NCBI GenBank assembly: GCA_001897745.1
Contig: MKUH01000019.1
Coordinates: forward strand, 423,455 to 457,276
Reading direction: 5' to 3'
DNA length: 33,822 nucleotides
From: Candidatus Accumulibacter sp. 66-26
Lineage (GTDB): Bacteria; Pseudomonadota; Gammaproteobacteria; Burkholderiales; Rhodocyclaceae
Shown: piece after piece, positions 17,420 through 25,891 of the stretch
How the letters are laid out: every line of letters starts with the position of its first letter
How positions within the stretch are numbered: the first letter of the stretch is position 1
The notes under the pieces: model-generated
Told to the model about the DNA's origin: nothing
The model's input: only the letters and a program-made list of their open reading frames with translations
The model's database searches: none
Translations under genes and position numbers: made by a program

Positions 17420-18682
17420 CTATTCGCGCTCTTCGCCGCGCCGGCCGAGGTTGAGTCCGAGCTGCTTGAGCTTGCGGTAGAGGTGCGTGCGTTCGAGCCC
17501 GGTCCGCTCGGCGACGCGCGTCATGTTGCCGCGCTCGCCCTTCAGGTGATGCTCGAAATAGAGGCGCTCGAACGCCTCGCGCGCCTCGCGCAGCGGCTGG
17601 TTGAACAGCGGCAGCGCCGGCATCGGCGCCCCGGCGTCGGCCTCGCCGTCGCGCTGCAGCACGCGCGCCACGTCCTCGGCCGAGATTTCGTCCTCGAGCG
17701 CCGAGAGCGCCAGATTCTTCACCGCCGCCAGCAGCTCGGCCCATTCGCCGCGCCACTGGTGCATGCGCAGCGCGTTGAGCGCGCTGCTCGAAAAGTGGCG
17801 CAGCGGCACGTCGCCGCGTTCGGCGAGATGGGTGAGGACCAGCGCGGCGATCTCCGGCACCTCGTCAGCGTGTCCGGCGAGCTGCGGCAGCGCCACCCAG
17901 ACTTCGCCAAGGCGGGCGATCAGCGCGCCGTCCCAGCCGGCCTCGGCCAGCTCGGCGAGCGGCCGGGCGGAAGCGGCGACGAGCTGCAGGTTGTTCTTTT
18001 CGAGGCGCTCGAGCGCGAACACGAGGTTCATCTGCTGCAGCTTGCCGAGCTGCGCCAGATCGGAAATGAAGAGGATGCCGCCGGCCGCGTCGTGCAGCAT
18101 GTCCTGCGTCAGCGGCGCGCTCGACGCCGACAGGTCGAGCCAAGGCGTCTGCGGCGCCTGCAGGGTGCGCGCGCAGATTTCGGCGATGCTGCCCGAGGCG
18201 CTCTTGAGGAGCAGCACCGGGGTCTTGGCGGCGGCCTGTTCGAGGCGCTTGCGCAGGTCCTTGAGCAGCGGCGAACGCGCGAAGGCGTCGAGCGTCAGCG
18301 GCGGCTTCTGCGGCGCCGTCTCGTGCTTGAGCGCCTTCTTCACCGTCGCCAGCAGCTTCTGCAGGGCGATCGGTTTTTCGAGGAAGTCGATGGCGCCGAT
18401 GCGCGTCGCCTCGACCGCCGTGTCTATCGTGCCGTGCCCGGACATCATCACCACCGGCATCGTCAGCAGGCCGGCCGCCGACCATTCCTTGAGCAGCGAG
18501 ATGCCGTCGGTGTCGGGCATCCAGATGTCGAGCAGCACGAGGTCGGGGCGTTTCTCGCCGCGGATCCGGCGCGCCGCGGCGGCGTGCTCGGCGACCCAGA
18601 CGGTGTGCCCCTCGTCGGCCAGGATCTCGGAAAGCAGTTCGCGGATGCCGATTTCATCATCGACGACCAGAATTTGCGCCAT
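17420..18682 (-). CDS. ntrX: NtrX-like response regulator with degenerate AAA+ domain
   Basis: This 420-residue regulator has a normal receiver (residues 1–120: D8/D9, phospho-acceptor D52 in LLDIWMPDTDG, S81, K103) and a C-terminal Fis-type HTH (about 370–412, GNMTRVAERTGLERTHLYRKL). The middle (about 130–340) aligns in outline with a sigma54-activator AAA+ domain (SPLLKDLRKRLEQAA) but its key motifs are gone. Walker A is replaced by LLLKSASGSIAE, GAFTGA is absent, Walker B reads ILFISDLAQL, and the arginine-finger region is GWDGALIARL. It therefore probably cannot hydrolyse ATP or drive sigma54. It starts 2 nt after the ntrY stop. The frame stays open further upstream, inside ntrY. Confidence 0.88.
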   Translation of the reverse strand: MAQILVVDDEIGIRELLSEILADEGHTVWVAEHAAAARRIRGEKRPDLVLLDIWMPDTDGISLLKEWSAAGLLTMPVVMMSGHGTIDTAVEATRIGAIDFLEKPIALQKLLATVKKALKHETAPQKPPLTLDAFARSPLLKDLRKRLEQAAAKTPVLLLKSASGSIAEICARTLQAPQTPWLDLSASSAPLTQDMLHDAAGGILFISDLAQLGKLQQMNLVFALERLEKNNLQLVAASARPLAELAEAGWDGALIARLGEVWVALPQLAGHADEVPEIAALVLTHLAERGDVPLRHFSSSALNALRMHQWRGEWAELLAAVKNLALSALEDEISAEDVARVLQRDGEADAGAPMPALPLFNQPLREAREAFERLYFEHHLKGERGNMTRVAERTGLERTHLYRKLKQLGLNLGRRGEERE

Positions 18683-18684
18683 GG

Positions 18685-20862
18685 TCAGGTCTCGCTGGAA
18701 GGTGCGCCGGCAACGGCGTCGGAGGAGGGGGTGACGGGAGATGCGGATTCGGGAAGCGTCGCGAGCGGCAGGCGGATGCCGACCGCCGCGCCCTGCGGCT
18801 GCCGGTTGGTGATGTCGATGCCACCGTGGTGCTCGTCGACGATCTTCTTGACGATGGCGAGGCCGAGGCCGGTACCGCGCGCCTTGGTCGTCACGTAGGG
18901 CTCGAAGACGCGCGCCATGATCTCGGCCGGGAAGCCCGGCCCGTCGTCGGTGACGCACAGTTCGGCCTGCCCGTCGAGGCGCCGCGTGGCGATCCCGATG
19001 CGCGGCGCGGCGCCGTTGTCCTGGGCGTCCTCGGCATTGCGCAGGAGGTTGTGGATGATCTGGCGCAGCTGCGTCGCGTCGCCCCACACCGGCGGCAGGC
19101 CGGGCGCCAGGTCGACGTCGATGCGCGCGCGCGAGGTTTCGTACAGCCCGAGCACTTCGCCGACCAGTGCGTTGAGGTCGAGCGCCGCCATTTCGGGCGC
19201 CGGCATGCGCGCGTAGTCGCGGAAGTCGTCGACCATGCGTTTCATCGCCTGCACCTGGTTGATGATCGTCTGCGTCGAGCGGCTGAGCATTTCCAGATCG
19301 TTGCCGGCGACCTTTTCGGCGAGCTTCATCTGCAGGCGCTCGGCGGAGAGCTGGATCGGCGTCAGCGGATTCTTGATCTCGTGCGCCAGGCGGCGCGCCA
19401 CCTCGCCCCAGGCCGCGCTGCGCTGCGCCGCGATCAGGCGCGTGACGTCGTCGAAGACGACCACGTAACCGCCGCTCGACCCTTCCGGCAACTGCGTGCC
19501 GCGCAGCAGCAGCACCTGCGGCAGGGCGCCCGGACGCTCCAGTTCGATCTGCGTCTGCCACTCCTTCTTGCCGTGCTCGGCGAAGGCGTCGCGGATCGCG
19601 CGCCCGAGCTCGCGCTGGCGCGGCCAGCCCTCGACCGCCTCGCCGAGCAGGCCGGTGAAATCGTCGCCGAGGATGGTCAACGCGCCTTCATTGACGGTGC
19701 GCAGCAGGAAGCGCTGGTCGAAGACGAGAACGCCGGCCGACAGATTGGCCAGGATCGACTCGAGGTAGGCGCGCGCCGACTCGACCTCGGCGCGGTGGCG
19801 CTCGGTCTCGCGCCGGGCGTCGGCGAGCTGGCGCGTCATCTGGTTGAAGGACTGGGTGAGCACGCCGAGCTCGTCGCGGCTGTAAATGGCCTGGCGCGGC
19901 GTGAAGTCGCCGGCGGCCACCGCCTGCGTGCCTTCGGCGAGGATGGAGAGCGGCGCCGAGAGGCGGCGGGCGAGCACGAAGGCGGCGGCGATCGCGGTAA
20001 ACAGCGCGAGCAGCACGGTCAGCGTCAGCGTCATCGCGTAGATGCGCGTCAGCCCCTCGCGCCCGAGCGACAGCTCCTGGTAGTCGCGATACACGGTCTG
20101 CACGCTCTCGGCGTTGACCGCGAGGCTGGGGGGAACGAGCTGGGTCAGCTGCAGGATGCGCGTCTCGCTGCCGAGGCTGGACGGCGCGACCGGCACCAGC
20201 ACGCGCAGGAAGAGGTCCTTGCCACCTTCGCCCTCGATCACGCTGTAACCGCGTCCGAGGCGCGCCTGGCGCAGCTGGGCGGTTCCCGGCTGCGGCGGCA
20301 GCACGGTGGCGAACTCGGCGGTGGCGGTGGCGAGCAGCTGGCCGCTCGTCGAGAAGAGGGCCGTCGACTGCACGCCGGTCTGCTCGCGCAGGCGGCCGAG
20401 CGACAGGCGGCGCTGCGCGTCGGACTGGTCGCCGAGTTCGAGGGCCATCGCGTGCCCCTTTTCGGAAAGATCGTCGAGCAGGAAATCGAGCGCGCTGCGG
20501 CCGAGGTTGAGGCCCGATTCGAGCGCCTTCTCGACGCGCACGTCGAACCAGGTCTCGATGCTCTTGGTGACGAACTGCACCGACACGGCGTAAACCAGCA
20601 CGCCCGGCAGCACCGCCATCAGGGCGAACATCAGCATCAGGCGCAGCTTGAGGCGCGAGCCGAAGACCTTCGCCCGGTGGTCGCGCCACAGCGCGCGCAA
20701 CTGCCAGGCGACGAGCGCGAGCAGCGAGAGCGCGACGACGGCGTTGAGGCCGAGCAGCCACGGATAGTGGCGCGCGAAGAGCGCCGTGTTGGCGCTCGCC
20801 GAGGCGAGCAAAAAGAGGAGGATGCCGCCGAAGGCGGCGGCCGCGATGACGAGGTACTTCAT
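18685..20862 (-). CDS. ntrY: NtrY-like membrane sensor histidine kinase
   Basis: The 725-residue kinase has three N-terminal membrane spans (about 5–22, 35–55, 73–95), a periplasmic domain (about 96–273), a fourth span (about 275–297), HAMP (298–350) and PAS (about 360–470). The H-box is RRLAHEIKNPLTP with H494. The ATPase domain shows HNLLRNAEDA, DDGPGF and GTGLGLAI. This is the domain plan of NtrY, partner of NtrX in nitrogen, redox and envelope responses. The signal is not known. ATG 20862 overlaps the DUF4390 stop by 4 nt (ATGA), so translation is coupled. Confidence 0.93.
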   Translation of the reverse strand: MKYLVIAAAAFGGILLFLLASASANTALFARHYPWLLGLNAVVALSLLALVAWQLRALWRDHRAKVFGSRLKLRLMLMFALMAVLPGVLVYAVSVQFVTKSIETWFDVRVEKALESGLNLGRSALDFLLDDLSEKGHAMALELGDQSDAQRRLSLGRLREQTGVQSTALFSTSGQLLATATAEFATVLPPQPGTAQLRQARLGRGYSVIEGEGGKDLFLRVLVPVAPSSLGSETRILQLTQLVPPSLAVNAESVQTVYRDYQELSLGREGLTRIYAMTLTLTVLLALFTAIAAAFVLARRLSAPLSILAEGTQAVAAGDFTPRQAIYSRDELGVLTQSFNQMTRQLADARRETERHRAEVESARAYLESILANLSAGVLVFDQRFLLRTVNEGALTILGDDFTGLLGEAVEGWPRQRELGRAIRDAFAEHGKKEWQTQIELERPGALPQVLLLRGTQLPEGSSGGYVVVFDDVTRLIAAQRSAAWGEVARRLAHEIKNPLTPIQLSAERLQMKLAEKVAGNDLEMLSRSTQTIINQVQAMKRMVDDFRDYARMPAPEMAALDLNALVGEVLGLYETSRARIDVDLAPGLPPVWGDATQLRQIIHNLLRNAEDAQDNGAAPRIGIATRRLDGQAELCVTDDGPGFPAEIMARVFEPYVTTKARGTGLGLAIVKKIVDEHHGGIDITNRQPQGAAVGIRLPLATLPESASPVTPSSDAVAGAPSSET

Positions 20863-21557
20863 TTGCCGTCGCCCGCGCCGGCTGCGGGAACGGACGCCGG
20901 CAGCGGCGCGCCCGGGGGCGGGCTCGGAACGACGCTCGCCGGCGCGGCGGGCGCCGCGACCGGCGGCGGCGCGCCGGCGCCCGGCGGGTGTTCGCCCGGC
21001 GAGAAGCTCCAGCGCGCCCAGTCTGAAGCCAGATTCCAGTCCTTGTTGGCCAGCGCGCTGACCTGGAAGGTCTTCGGCATCTGCGTCAGGTCGAGGCGCA
21101 GGCGCAGGCTGGCGAGATAGGTTTCATCGGTGCGCAGCGCCGACTTGTCGACCACCTGCCAGTTGCGCAGGCGTGAGAGGATGCGCAGTGCCTCGTCGAG
21201 ACTCGAGAAGCTCTGGTGCAGGGCGCCGGAGGAGAGGCGGTACTGGCGCGTCAGCGCGTGGTAGGACAGCCGCCAGGTCTGGCTGCGGCTGACCACGTGT
21301 TCGTCGAGCCAGTACCAGCGCGGCCGCGCCAGCTCGAACTCGGCGACGAAATAGAGGACGACGCCCCTGGCCACCGCTTCTTCGAGGCGGGCGTTGAAAT
21401 TGATGTTGAAGTCGGCGGAAACGCTGTAGCCGTCGTCGGTCGGCAGCAGATGCGGCGCGCGCAGGCTGATCTCGGCGGCCTGCGCCGACAGCGTCGCGCA
21501 GAACAGCGCCGCGAGGCCGAAGAGCAGCGAACTAAGCGCTCTTGCGCAGCAGCGCAT
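20859..21557 (-). CDS. DUF4390 secreted/periplasmic protein
   Basis: The 232-residue protein starts at ATG 21557. This start gives a good Sec signal peptide ([19 protein letters not shown] … AQA) with likely cleavage before AEISLRAP. The body (residues about 30–185) contains FNINFNARLEEAVARGVVLYFVAEFEL and WRLSYHALTRQYRLS, typical of DUF4390. The last 45 residues are a Pro/Ala/Gly-rich tail. The start overlaps the end of rsmB by 26 nt and the stop overlaps the ntrY start by 4 nt. That places it in the operon and suggests that it works near the NtrY periplasmic sensor, which is inference only. Confidence 0.85.
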   Translation of the reverse strand: MRCCARALSSLLFGLAALFCATLSAQAAEISLRAPHLLPTDDGYSVSADFNINFNARLEEAVARGVVLYFVAEFELARPRWYWLDEHVVSRSQTWRLSYHALTRQYRLSSGALHQSFSSLDEALRILSRLRNWQVVDKSALRTDETYLASLRLRLDLTQMPKTFQVSALANKDWNLASDWARWSFSPGEHPPGAGAPPPVAAPAAPASVVPSPPPGAPLPASVPAAGAGDGK

Positions 21558-22809
21558 AGTAGAACCCGTCGTGATCGTCCTGCGGCAACAGCTGCTCCTC
21601 GGCCAGCCGCTCGGCGCCCGGCTGGCGCACGCAGAAGGCGTCGATCTGGCCGCCGTTCTCCTCGGGGAAGACCGAGCAGGTCGCGTAGAGCAGACGGCCG
21701 CCGGGGCGCAGCAGCGGCCATAGCGCGTCGAGGATCGCCGCCTGCGTCTTGGCGAAGCGCCGGATGTCGCTTTCGCGGCGCAGCCACTTGCTGTCCGGAT
21801 GCCGGCGCACGACGCCGGAAGCCGAGCAGGGAACGTCGGCGAGGATGGCGTCGAAGGGGCGCTCGTCCCACCAGCCGCCGACCTCGGCGCAATCGGCGAC
21901 GCGCACCGTCGCGGCGAGGCCGAGACGGCGCAGGTTGTCCTCGATGCGCCGCGTGCGCAGCGCGTCGATGTCGAGCGCCAGCAGATCGAGTCCCGCCTCG
22001 CCGGCCATTTCGAGCAGATGCGCGGTCTTGCCGCCGGGCGCCGCGCAGGCGTCGAGCACGCGGCTGCCGGGCGCGGGCGCGAGCAGTTCGGCGGCGCGCT
22101 GCGCGCCGGCGTCCTGCACCGAGACCCAGCCGTCGGCAAAACCGGGCAGGGCATCGACCGCCGCCGGCCGCTCGAGCAGGAGGCCGCAGGCGCCGACGCG
22201 CCGCGCGCCGATGCCGGCGTCCGCGAGGCGGGCCAGATAGGCCGCGGGCGTCGCGTGGCGGCGATTGACGCGCAGCGTCATCGGCGCCTGCGCGTTGCCG
22301 GCGGCGACCACGCGCTGCCAGTCGGCCGGCCAGGCGCGGCGCAGCTTGTTCAGCCACCAGCGCGGATGCTGCAGCGCCGCCTCGTCGTCGCCGGCGGCCG
22401 CCGCGAGCAGCGATTCGCGCTGGCGCAGGAAGTTGCGCAGCACGCCGTTGACCAGCCCGCGGAAAGCGCCGCCGGCAATCTCGCCGGCGGCCGCGACGGC
22501 CTGGTCGACCACCGTGTGCGTCGCCTCCGGCCGCGTCTCCAGGCGATACAGCGCGGCGAGCAGCAGCGCGTGCACCTCGGGATGCGGCAGCGCCTTCTCC
22601 AGCAGGCGGCCGAGGATGAAATCGCCCCAGCCGTAGCGGCGCAGTACGCCGTAGGCGACGTCGGCGGCCGCGGCGCGCGTCGCCGGCGCTTCCCCGGCGC
22701 TGACCAGCAGCCCCTCGGTCAGGCTCTTGCCGTCGCGCACCGCGGCAACCGCGCGCGCGGCGAGCAGCAGGCTCCAGGCCAGCGAGTCGGGCGGCAGCGT
22801 CGACGGCAC
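21532..22809 (-). CDS. rsmB: 16S rRNA (cytosine-967-C5)-methyltransferase RsmB
   Basis: RsmB methylates C967 of 16S rRNA. Starting at GTG 22809 gives 425 residues, close to the 429 of E. coli RsmB. An upstream in-frame GTG at 22917 would add a Pro/Ser/Arg-rich extension and cannot be excluded. The N-terminal NusB-like domain (about residues 10–150) contains [28 protein letters not shown]. The methyltransferase domain has [34 protein letters not shown] and the catalytic [15 protein letters not shown]. It is the first gene of the minus-strand operon running to trkH. Adjacent fmt–def–rsmB–trkA order is also known in enterobacteria. Confidence 0.94.
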   Translation of the reverse strand: MPSTLPPDSLAWSLLLAARAVAAVRDGKSLTEGLLVSAGEAPATRAAAADVAYGVLRRYGWGDFILGRLLEKALPHPEVHALLLAALYRLETRPEATHTVVDQAVAAAGEIAGGAFRGLVNGVLRNFLRQRESLLAAAAGDDEAALQHPRWWLNKLRRAWPADWQRVVAAGNAQAPMTLRVNRRHATPAAYLARLADAGIGARRVGACGLLLERPAAVDALPGFADGWVSVQDAGAQRAAELLAPAPGSRVLDACAAPGGKTAHLLEMAGEAGLDLLALDIDALRTRRIEDNLRRLGLAATVRVADCAEVGGWWDERPFDAILADVPCSASGVVRRHPDSKWLRRESDIRRFAKTQAAILDALWPLLRPGGRLLYATCSVFPEENGGQIDAFCVRQPGAERLAEEQLLPQDDHDGFYYALLRKSA

Positions 22810-22945
22810 GGGGTCGCCCCGGACGCCGCGAATGCTCGGTGCGGCGGGCGTCGCCGACGGTTTGGCGACGCGGGTGAAACGGGGACGGGGCGAAGAAGGA
22901 GGGGAGGAAGGGGGCACGGCCGGAATTCGTCTGGGTTGCGCTGTC

Positions 22946-22973
22946 GTTATGGAAGAAATCGCTTGTGCTTCAA
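22946..22973 (-). promoter_or_regulatory. sigma70-like promoter of the rsmB–trkH operon
   Basis: On the minus strand TTGAAG (22968–22973), a 16-nt spacer and CATAAC (22946–22951) match sigma70 elements. Transcription would begin near 22939. That leaves a 5' leader of about 20 nt to GTG 22917 or about 130 nt to GTG 22809. Confidence 0.4.
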
Positions 22974-23013
22974 GTCTAGCATGGCCTTGCTGGCAGGATT
23001 TGCGGCGGGCGGG

Positions 23014-23019
23014 GATAAT
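23014..23019 (+). promoter_or_regulatory. −10 element directly before the cation-efflux start
   Basis: GATAAT ends 6 nt before ATG 23026, so transcription would begin at or beside the start codon. No clear −35 or ribosome site is seen. This suggests a leaderless or near-leaderless mRNA. Confidence 0.35.
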
Positions 23020-23025
23020 GCGCGC

Positions 23026-23931
23026 ATGATCCCCGCATCGCTCAAGCGCTACGCTTGGCTGTCGATCGGCGCCGCGCTCGCGACCATCCTGCTGAAGGGC
23101 GTCGCCTGGTGGATGACCGGCTCGGTCGGCCTGCTCTCCGACGCCCTCGAATCCTTCGTCAACCTGGCCGGCGCGCTGATGGCGCTGGCCATGCTCACCG
23201 TCGCCGCGCAGCCGGCCGACGCCAACCACGCCTACGGCCACGGCAAGGCCGAATACTTCTCGAGCGGCTTCGAGGGCCTGCTCATCCTGCTCGCCGCGCT
23301 CGCCATCGGCGTGACCGCCGTCGAGCGGCTGCTCCATCCGCAGCCGCTCGAACAGGTCGGCATCGGTCTCGCCGTTTCGGTCGGCGCCTCGCTGATCAAT
23401 CTGTTCGCCGCCCGCGTCCTGATGAAGGCCGGCAAGGAGCACCGCTCGATCACACTCGAAGCCGACGCGCACCATCTGCTGACCGACGTATGGACCTCGG
23501 TCGGCGTCATCGCCGGGGTCGGCGCCGTCGCACTGACCGGCTGGCTCTGGCTCGACCCGCTGCTCGCCCTGCTGGTCGCCGCGAACATCGTATGGACCGG
23601 CTGGCGCCTGCTGCGCCGCTCGGCCGACGGCCTGATGGACGTCGCCCTGCCGCCCGAACAGCATGCCCAGGTCGTCGCCATCCTCGACGGCTACCGCGCG
23701 CAGGGCATCGAATTCCACGCCCTGCGCACGCGCCAGTCGGGGGCGCGCGGCTTCGTCGACGTGCACGTGCTGGTGCCCGGCGCCTGGAGCGTGCAGCGCG
23801 GGCACGAGCTGGTCGAACGCGTGGAGAAGGAGATCCGCGCCGCGCTGCCCTACGCCAGCGTGCTCACCCACCTCGAACCGCTCGAAGACCCGGCCTCGCT
23901 CGAGGACATCGGGCTCGACCGCTCCGCTTGA
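23026..23931 (+). CDS. cation diffusion facilitator (FieF-like metal efflux)
   Basis: This 301-residue CDF transporter exports divalent metals such as Zn2+, Fe2+ or Cd2+ by proton exchange. It has six membrane spans. The metal site is formed by [11 protein letters not shown] (span 2, D–x3–E/D pattern) and [10 protein letters not shown] (span 5, HxxxD). [13 protein letters not shown] is the conserved loop after span 2. A cytoplasmic C-terminal domain (about 205–290) includes VDVHVLVPG and ends in a His-containing VLTHLEP. Metal choice cannot be read safely. It is divergent from rsmB, and its stop codon overlaps the TTG start of the nuclease gene. Confidence 0.93.
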   Translation: MIPASLKRYAWLSIGAALATILLKGVAWWMTGSVGLLSDALESFVNLAGALMALAMLTVAAQPADANHAYGHGKAEYFSSGFEGLLILLAALAIGVTAVERLLHPQPLEQVGIGLAVSVGASLINLFAARVLMKAGKEHRSITLEADAHHLLTDVWTSVGVIAGVGAVALTGWLWLDPLLALLVAANIVWTGWRLLRRSADGLMDVALPPEQHAQVVAILDGYRAQGIEFHALRTRQSGARGFVDVHVLVPGAWSVQRGHELVERVEKEIRAALPYASVLTHLEPLEDPASLEDIGLDRSA

Positions 23932-24929
23932 AGCTGCGCGCCCTGGCGCTCGCCGCGCTGCTGGCGCTGCCGCCCCAGGCGATTCTGGCGTGGAACGCCG
24001 CCGGCCACCGCCTGAGCGCCGAAATCGCCTGGCAGCAGCTCGACGACGCGACGCGCGCCAAAATCGCCCGGCTGCTGCGCGCGCACCCCGACTACGAGCG
24101 CTGGCTGGCGCGCGGCAAGGGCGAGACCCCGGAGCACTCGGCCTTCGTCGAAGCGTCGACCTGGCCCGACGACATCCGTCGGGACCCGCGCTTCCACCAC
24201 GCCGGGAGCGAAGCGCCGACGCCGCCGCTGCCCGGCTTCCCCGACATGGAGCGCCACCGCCAGTGGCATTTCGCCGACCGCCCGCTCGGCCACGCCCCTC
24301 GCCCAGAAACCGGCAAGGAGAGGGGTGAGGACGGAGAAGGCGAACTCGAACCGCGTCTCGCCGATCTGCGCCAAACCGTCGGCAACGCGCGCGCCGGCCT
24401 CGCGGCGCGCGCCTACGCGCTGCCCTGGCTGATCCATCTGGTCGGCGACGCGCACCAGCCGCTGCACGTCGTCAGCCGCTACGACGCCGACGGCCGGGGC
24501 GACGCCGGCGGCAATGCGCTGACCGTCGCAACGCCCTTCCACCCGCGGCTGCCGACCATGAAGCTGCACGCCTACTGGGACGACCTGCCCGGCGCCCCCT
24601 GGCTGCGCGGCCCGCGTCTGGAGGCCGCCGCGCGCGCCCTGCGCGAACTGCATCCGCCGCCGGCCGCCGCGGGAACGCCGCAACAATGGCTGGAGGAAAG
24701 CTGGCGGATCGCCCGCGACAGCGCCTATCCGCCCGGCGACGACGCGGTTCCGACGATCGACCCGGCGTTCCACGAGAACGCGCAGGAAATCGCCCGCCGC
24801 CGCGTCGCCGAGGCCGGCTACCGGCTGGCCGACGTACTGCGCGACGCGCTCGGCAAAGTCCGGCCGCCCAAGCAAAAAGGCCCGCTCCAGCTGGAACGGG
24901 CCCCGGACGCCGGCGCGGAAAAAGACTAG
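23928..24929 (+). CDS. S1/P1-type zinc nuclease, secreted
   Basis: This 333-residue protein starts at TTG 23928, overlapping the transporter stop (TTGA). That start gives a signal peptide ending ILA, so the mature protein begins with W22. S1/P1 nucleases use their N-terminal Trp to bind zinc. The other trinuclear-site ligands are visible: H27 (AAGH), D81 (WPDDIR), H114 (WHFAD), H170, D174 and H180 ([13 protein letters not shown]), and H214 and D218 (KLHAYWDD). The enzyme likely degrades RNA or single-stranded DNA in the periplasm or outside. Residues 121–140 are a polar insert from a palindromic repeat. The 3' end of the gene contains the htpX terminator. Confidence 0.93.
   Translation: MKLRALALAALLALPPQAILAWNAAGHRLSAEIAWQQLDDATRAKIARLLRAHPDYERWLARGKGETPEHSAFVEASTWPDDIRRDPRFHHAGSEAPTPPLPGFPDMERHRQWHFADRPLGHAPRPETGKERGEDGEGELEPRLADLRQTVGNARAGLAARAYALPWLIHLVGDAHQPLHVVSRYDADGRGDAGGNALTVATPFHPRLPTMKLHAYWDDLPGAPWLRGPRLEAAARALRELHPPPAAAGTPQQWLEESWRIARDSAYPPGDDAVPTIDPAFHENAQEIARRRVAEAGYRLADVLRDALGKVRPPKQKGPLQLERAPDAGAEKD
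24288..24350. repeat. palindromic repeat-like insert inside the nuclease gene
   Basis: CCCCTC (24295–24300) pairs with GAGGGG (24320–24325). In an alternative fold CCTCGCCC (24297–24304) pairs with GGGTGAGG (24323–24330) with one G·U. The style (CCCTC…GAGGGGTGAGG) is that of short palindromic repeats common between proteobacterial genes. It is in frame and encodes residues 121–140. I can see only one copy here, so repeat status is inferred. Confidence 0.4.
24874..24902 (-). terminator. intrinsic terminator of htpX inside the nuclease gene
   Basis: On the minus strand, GGCCCG–TTCCAGCTGGAG–CGGGCC forms a long stem (the middle is itself largely self-complementary) followed by five T. It lies 44 nt past the htpX stop and within the last 60 nt of the convergent nuclease coding sequence. 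Confidence 0.75.
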
Positions 24930-24945
24930 CGGCGGATAAACGCGA

Positions 24946-25800
24946 CTAGCCGCGGGCGCGCGCCATCGCGCGCAGGCGGGCGACGCGCTCGGCCGTTTTC
25001 GGGTGGGTGCTGAACAGGCTGTCGAGACCGCCGCCGGCGAGCGGATTCATGATCATCATCTGCGCCGTTTCCGGATGCGCCTCGGCGGTCGCCAGCGGGA
25101 TGCCGCGCGCGTAGGCCTCGATCTTGGCCAGCGCGTCGGCCAGCGCGTGCGGATCGCCGCTGATTTCGGCGCCGCCGCGATCGGCCTCGAACTCGCGGGC
25201 GCGCGAAATCGCCATCTGGATCAGCGACGCGGCGAGCGGCGCAAGCAGCGCGACGGCGATGCCCGCCAGCGGGTTGGCCGGGCGCCCTTCGGCGTCGCGG
25301 CCGCCGAAGAACACCGCGAAGTTGGCGAGCGCCGAAATGGCGCCGGCCATCGTCGCCGAAATCGTCGAAATCAGGATGTCGCGATGGCGCACGTGCGCCA
25401 GCTCGTGCGCCATGACGCCGCGAATCTCGCGTGCCGACAGCAGTTGCAGGATGCCGGTGGTCGCCGCAACCGCCGCGTTCTCCGGATTGCGGCCGGTGGC
25501 GAAGGCGTTCGGCTGCGCCTCGTCGATCAGGTAGACCTTGGGCATCGGCAGGCCCGCGCGCTGCGCGAGTTCGCGCACCATGTTGTAGAACTGCGGCGCC
25601 GACGCTTCGTCGACCTCGCGCGCGTTGTACATCTTGAGCACCATCCGGTCCGAGAACCAGTAGGCGAAGATGTTCATGGCGCCGCCGAAGAGCAGCGCGA
25701 CGAGCATGCCCGAAGCGCCGCCGACCATGCCGCCGATCGCGCCGAACAGCGCCAGGATGGCGGCCATCAGGATCGAGGTTTTCAACCAGTTGCCAAGCAT
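24946..25800 (-). CDS. htpX: membrane zinc metalloprotease HtpX
   Basis: HtpX is an inner-membrane M48 protease for damaged membrane proteins, acting with FtsH. The 284-residue protein has two N-terminal spans (about 8–28, 30–50) and the active site [11 protein letters not shown] (H132, E133, H136). Two further hydrophobic segments follow (about 145–165, 178–198), then the third zinc ligand E203 in REFEADRGG. The C-terminal [15 protein letters not shown] motif is typical. GGAGA precedes ATG 25800. It converges on the nuclease gene with 16 nt between stops and has its own terminator. fmt lies 91 nt upstream on the same strand. Confidence 0.96.
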   Translation of the reverse strand: MLGNWLKTSILMAAILALFGAIGGMVGGASGMLVALLFGGAMNIFAYWFSDRMVLKMYNAREVDEASAPQFYNMVRELAQRAGLPMPKVYLIDEAQPNAFATGRNPENAAVAATTGILQLLSAREIRGVMAHELAHVRHRDILISTISATMAGAISALANFAVFFGGRDAEGRPANPLAGIAVALLAPLAASLIQMAISRAREFEADRGGAEISGDPHALADALAKIEAYARGIPLATAEAHPETAQMMIMNPLAGGGLDSLFSTHPKTAERVARLRAMARARG

Positions 25801-25891
25801 TGCGGGAATCTCCGTGACGGCGGATGCGCCGAAAGTGTCGACGGATTAGATGGGGGAGGGCGGCGGAAAATTCAAGCCGCCCTGGCCGCGC

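Noticed and set aside
22810-22917. N-terminal extension of RsmB from GTG 22917
   Set aside because: It adds a Pro/Ser-rich stretch absent from typical RsmB, and the shorter form matches the family length. It is kept as an alternative because no clear ribosome site favours either start.
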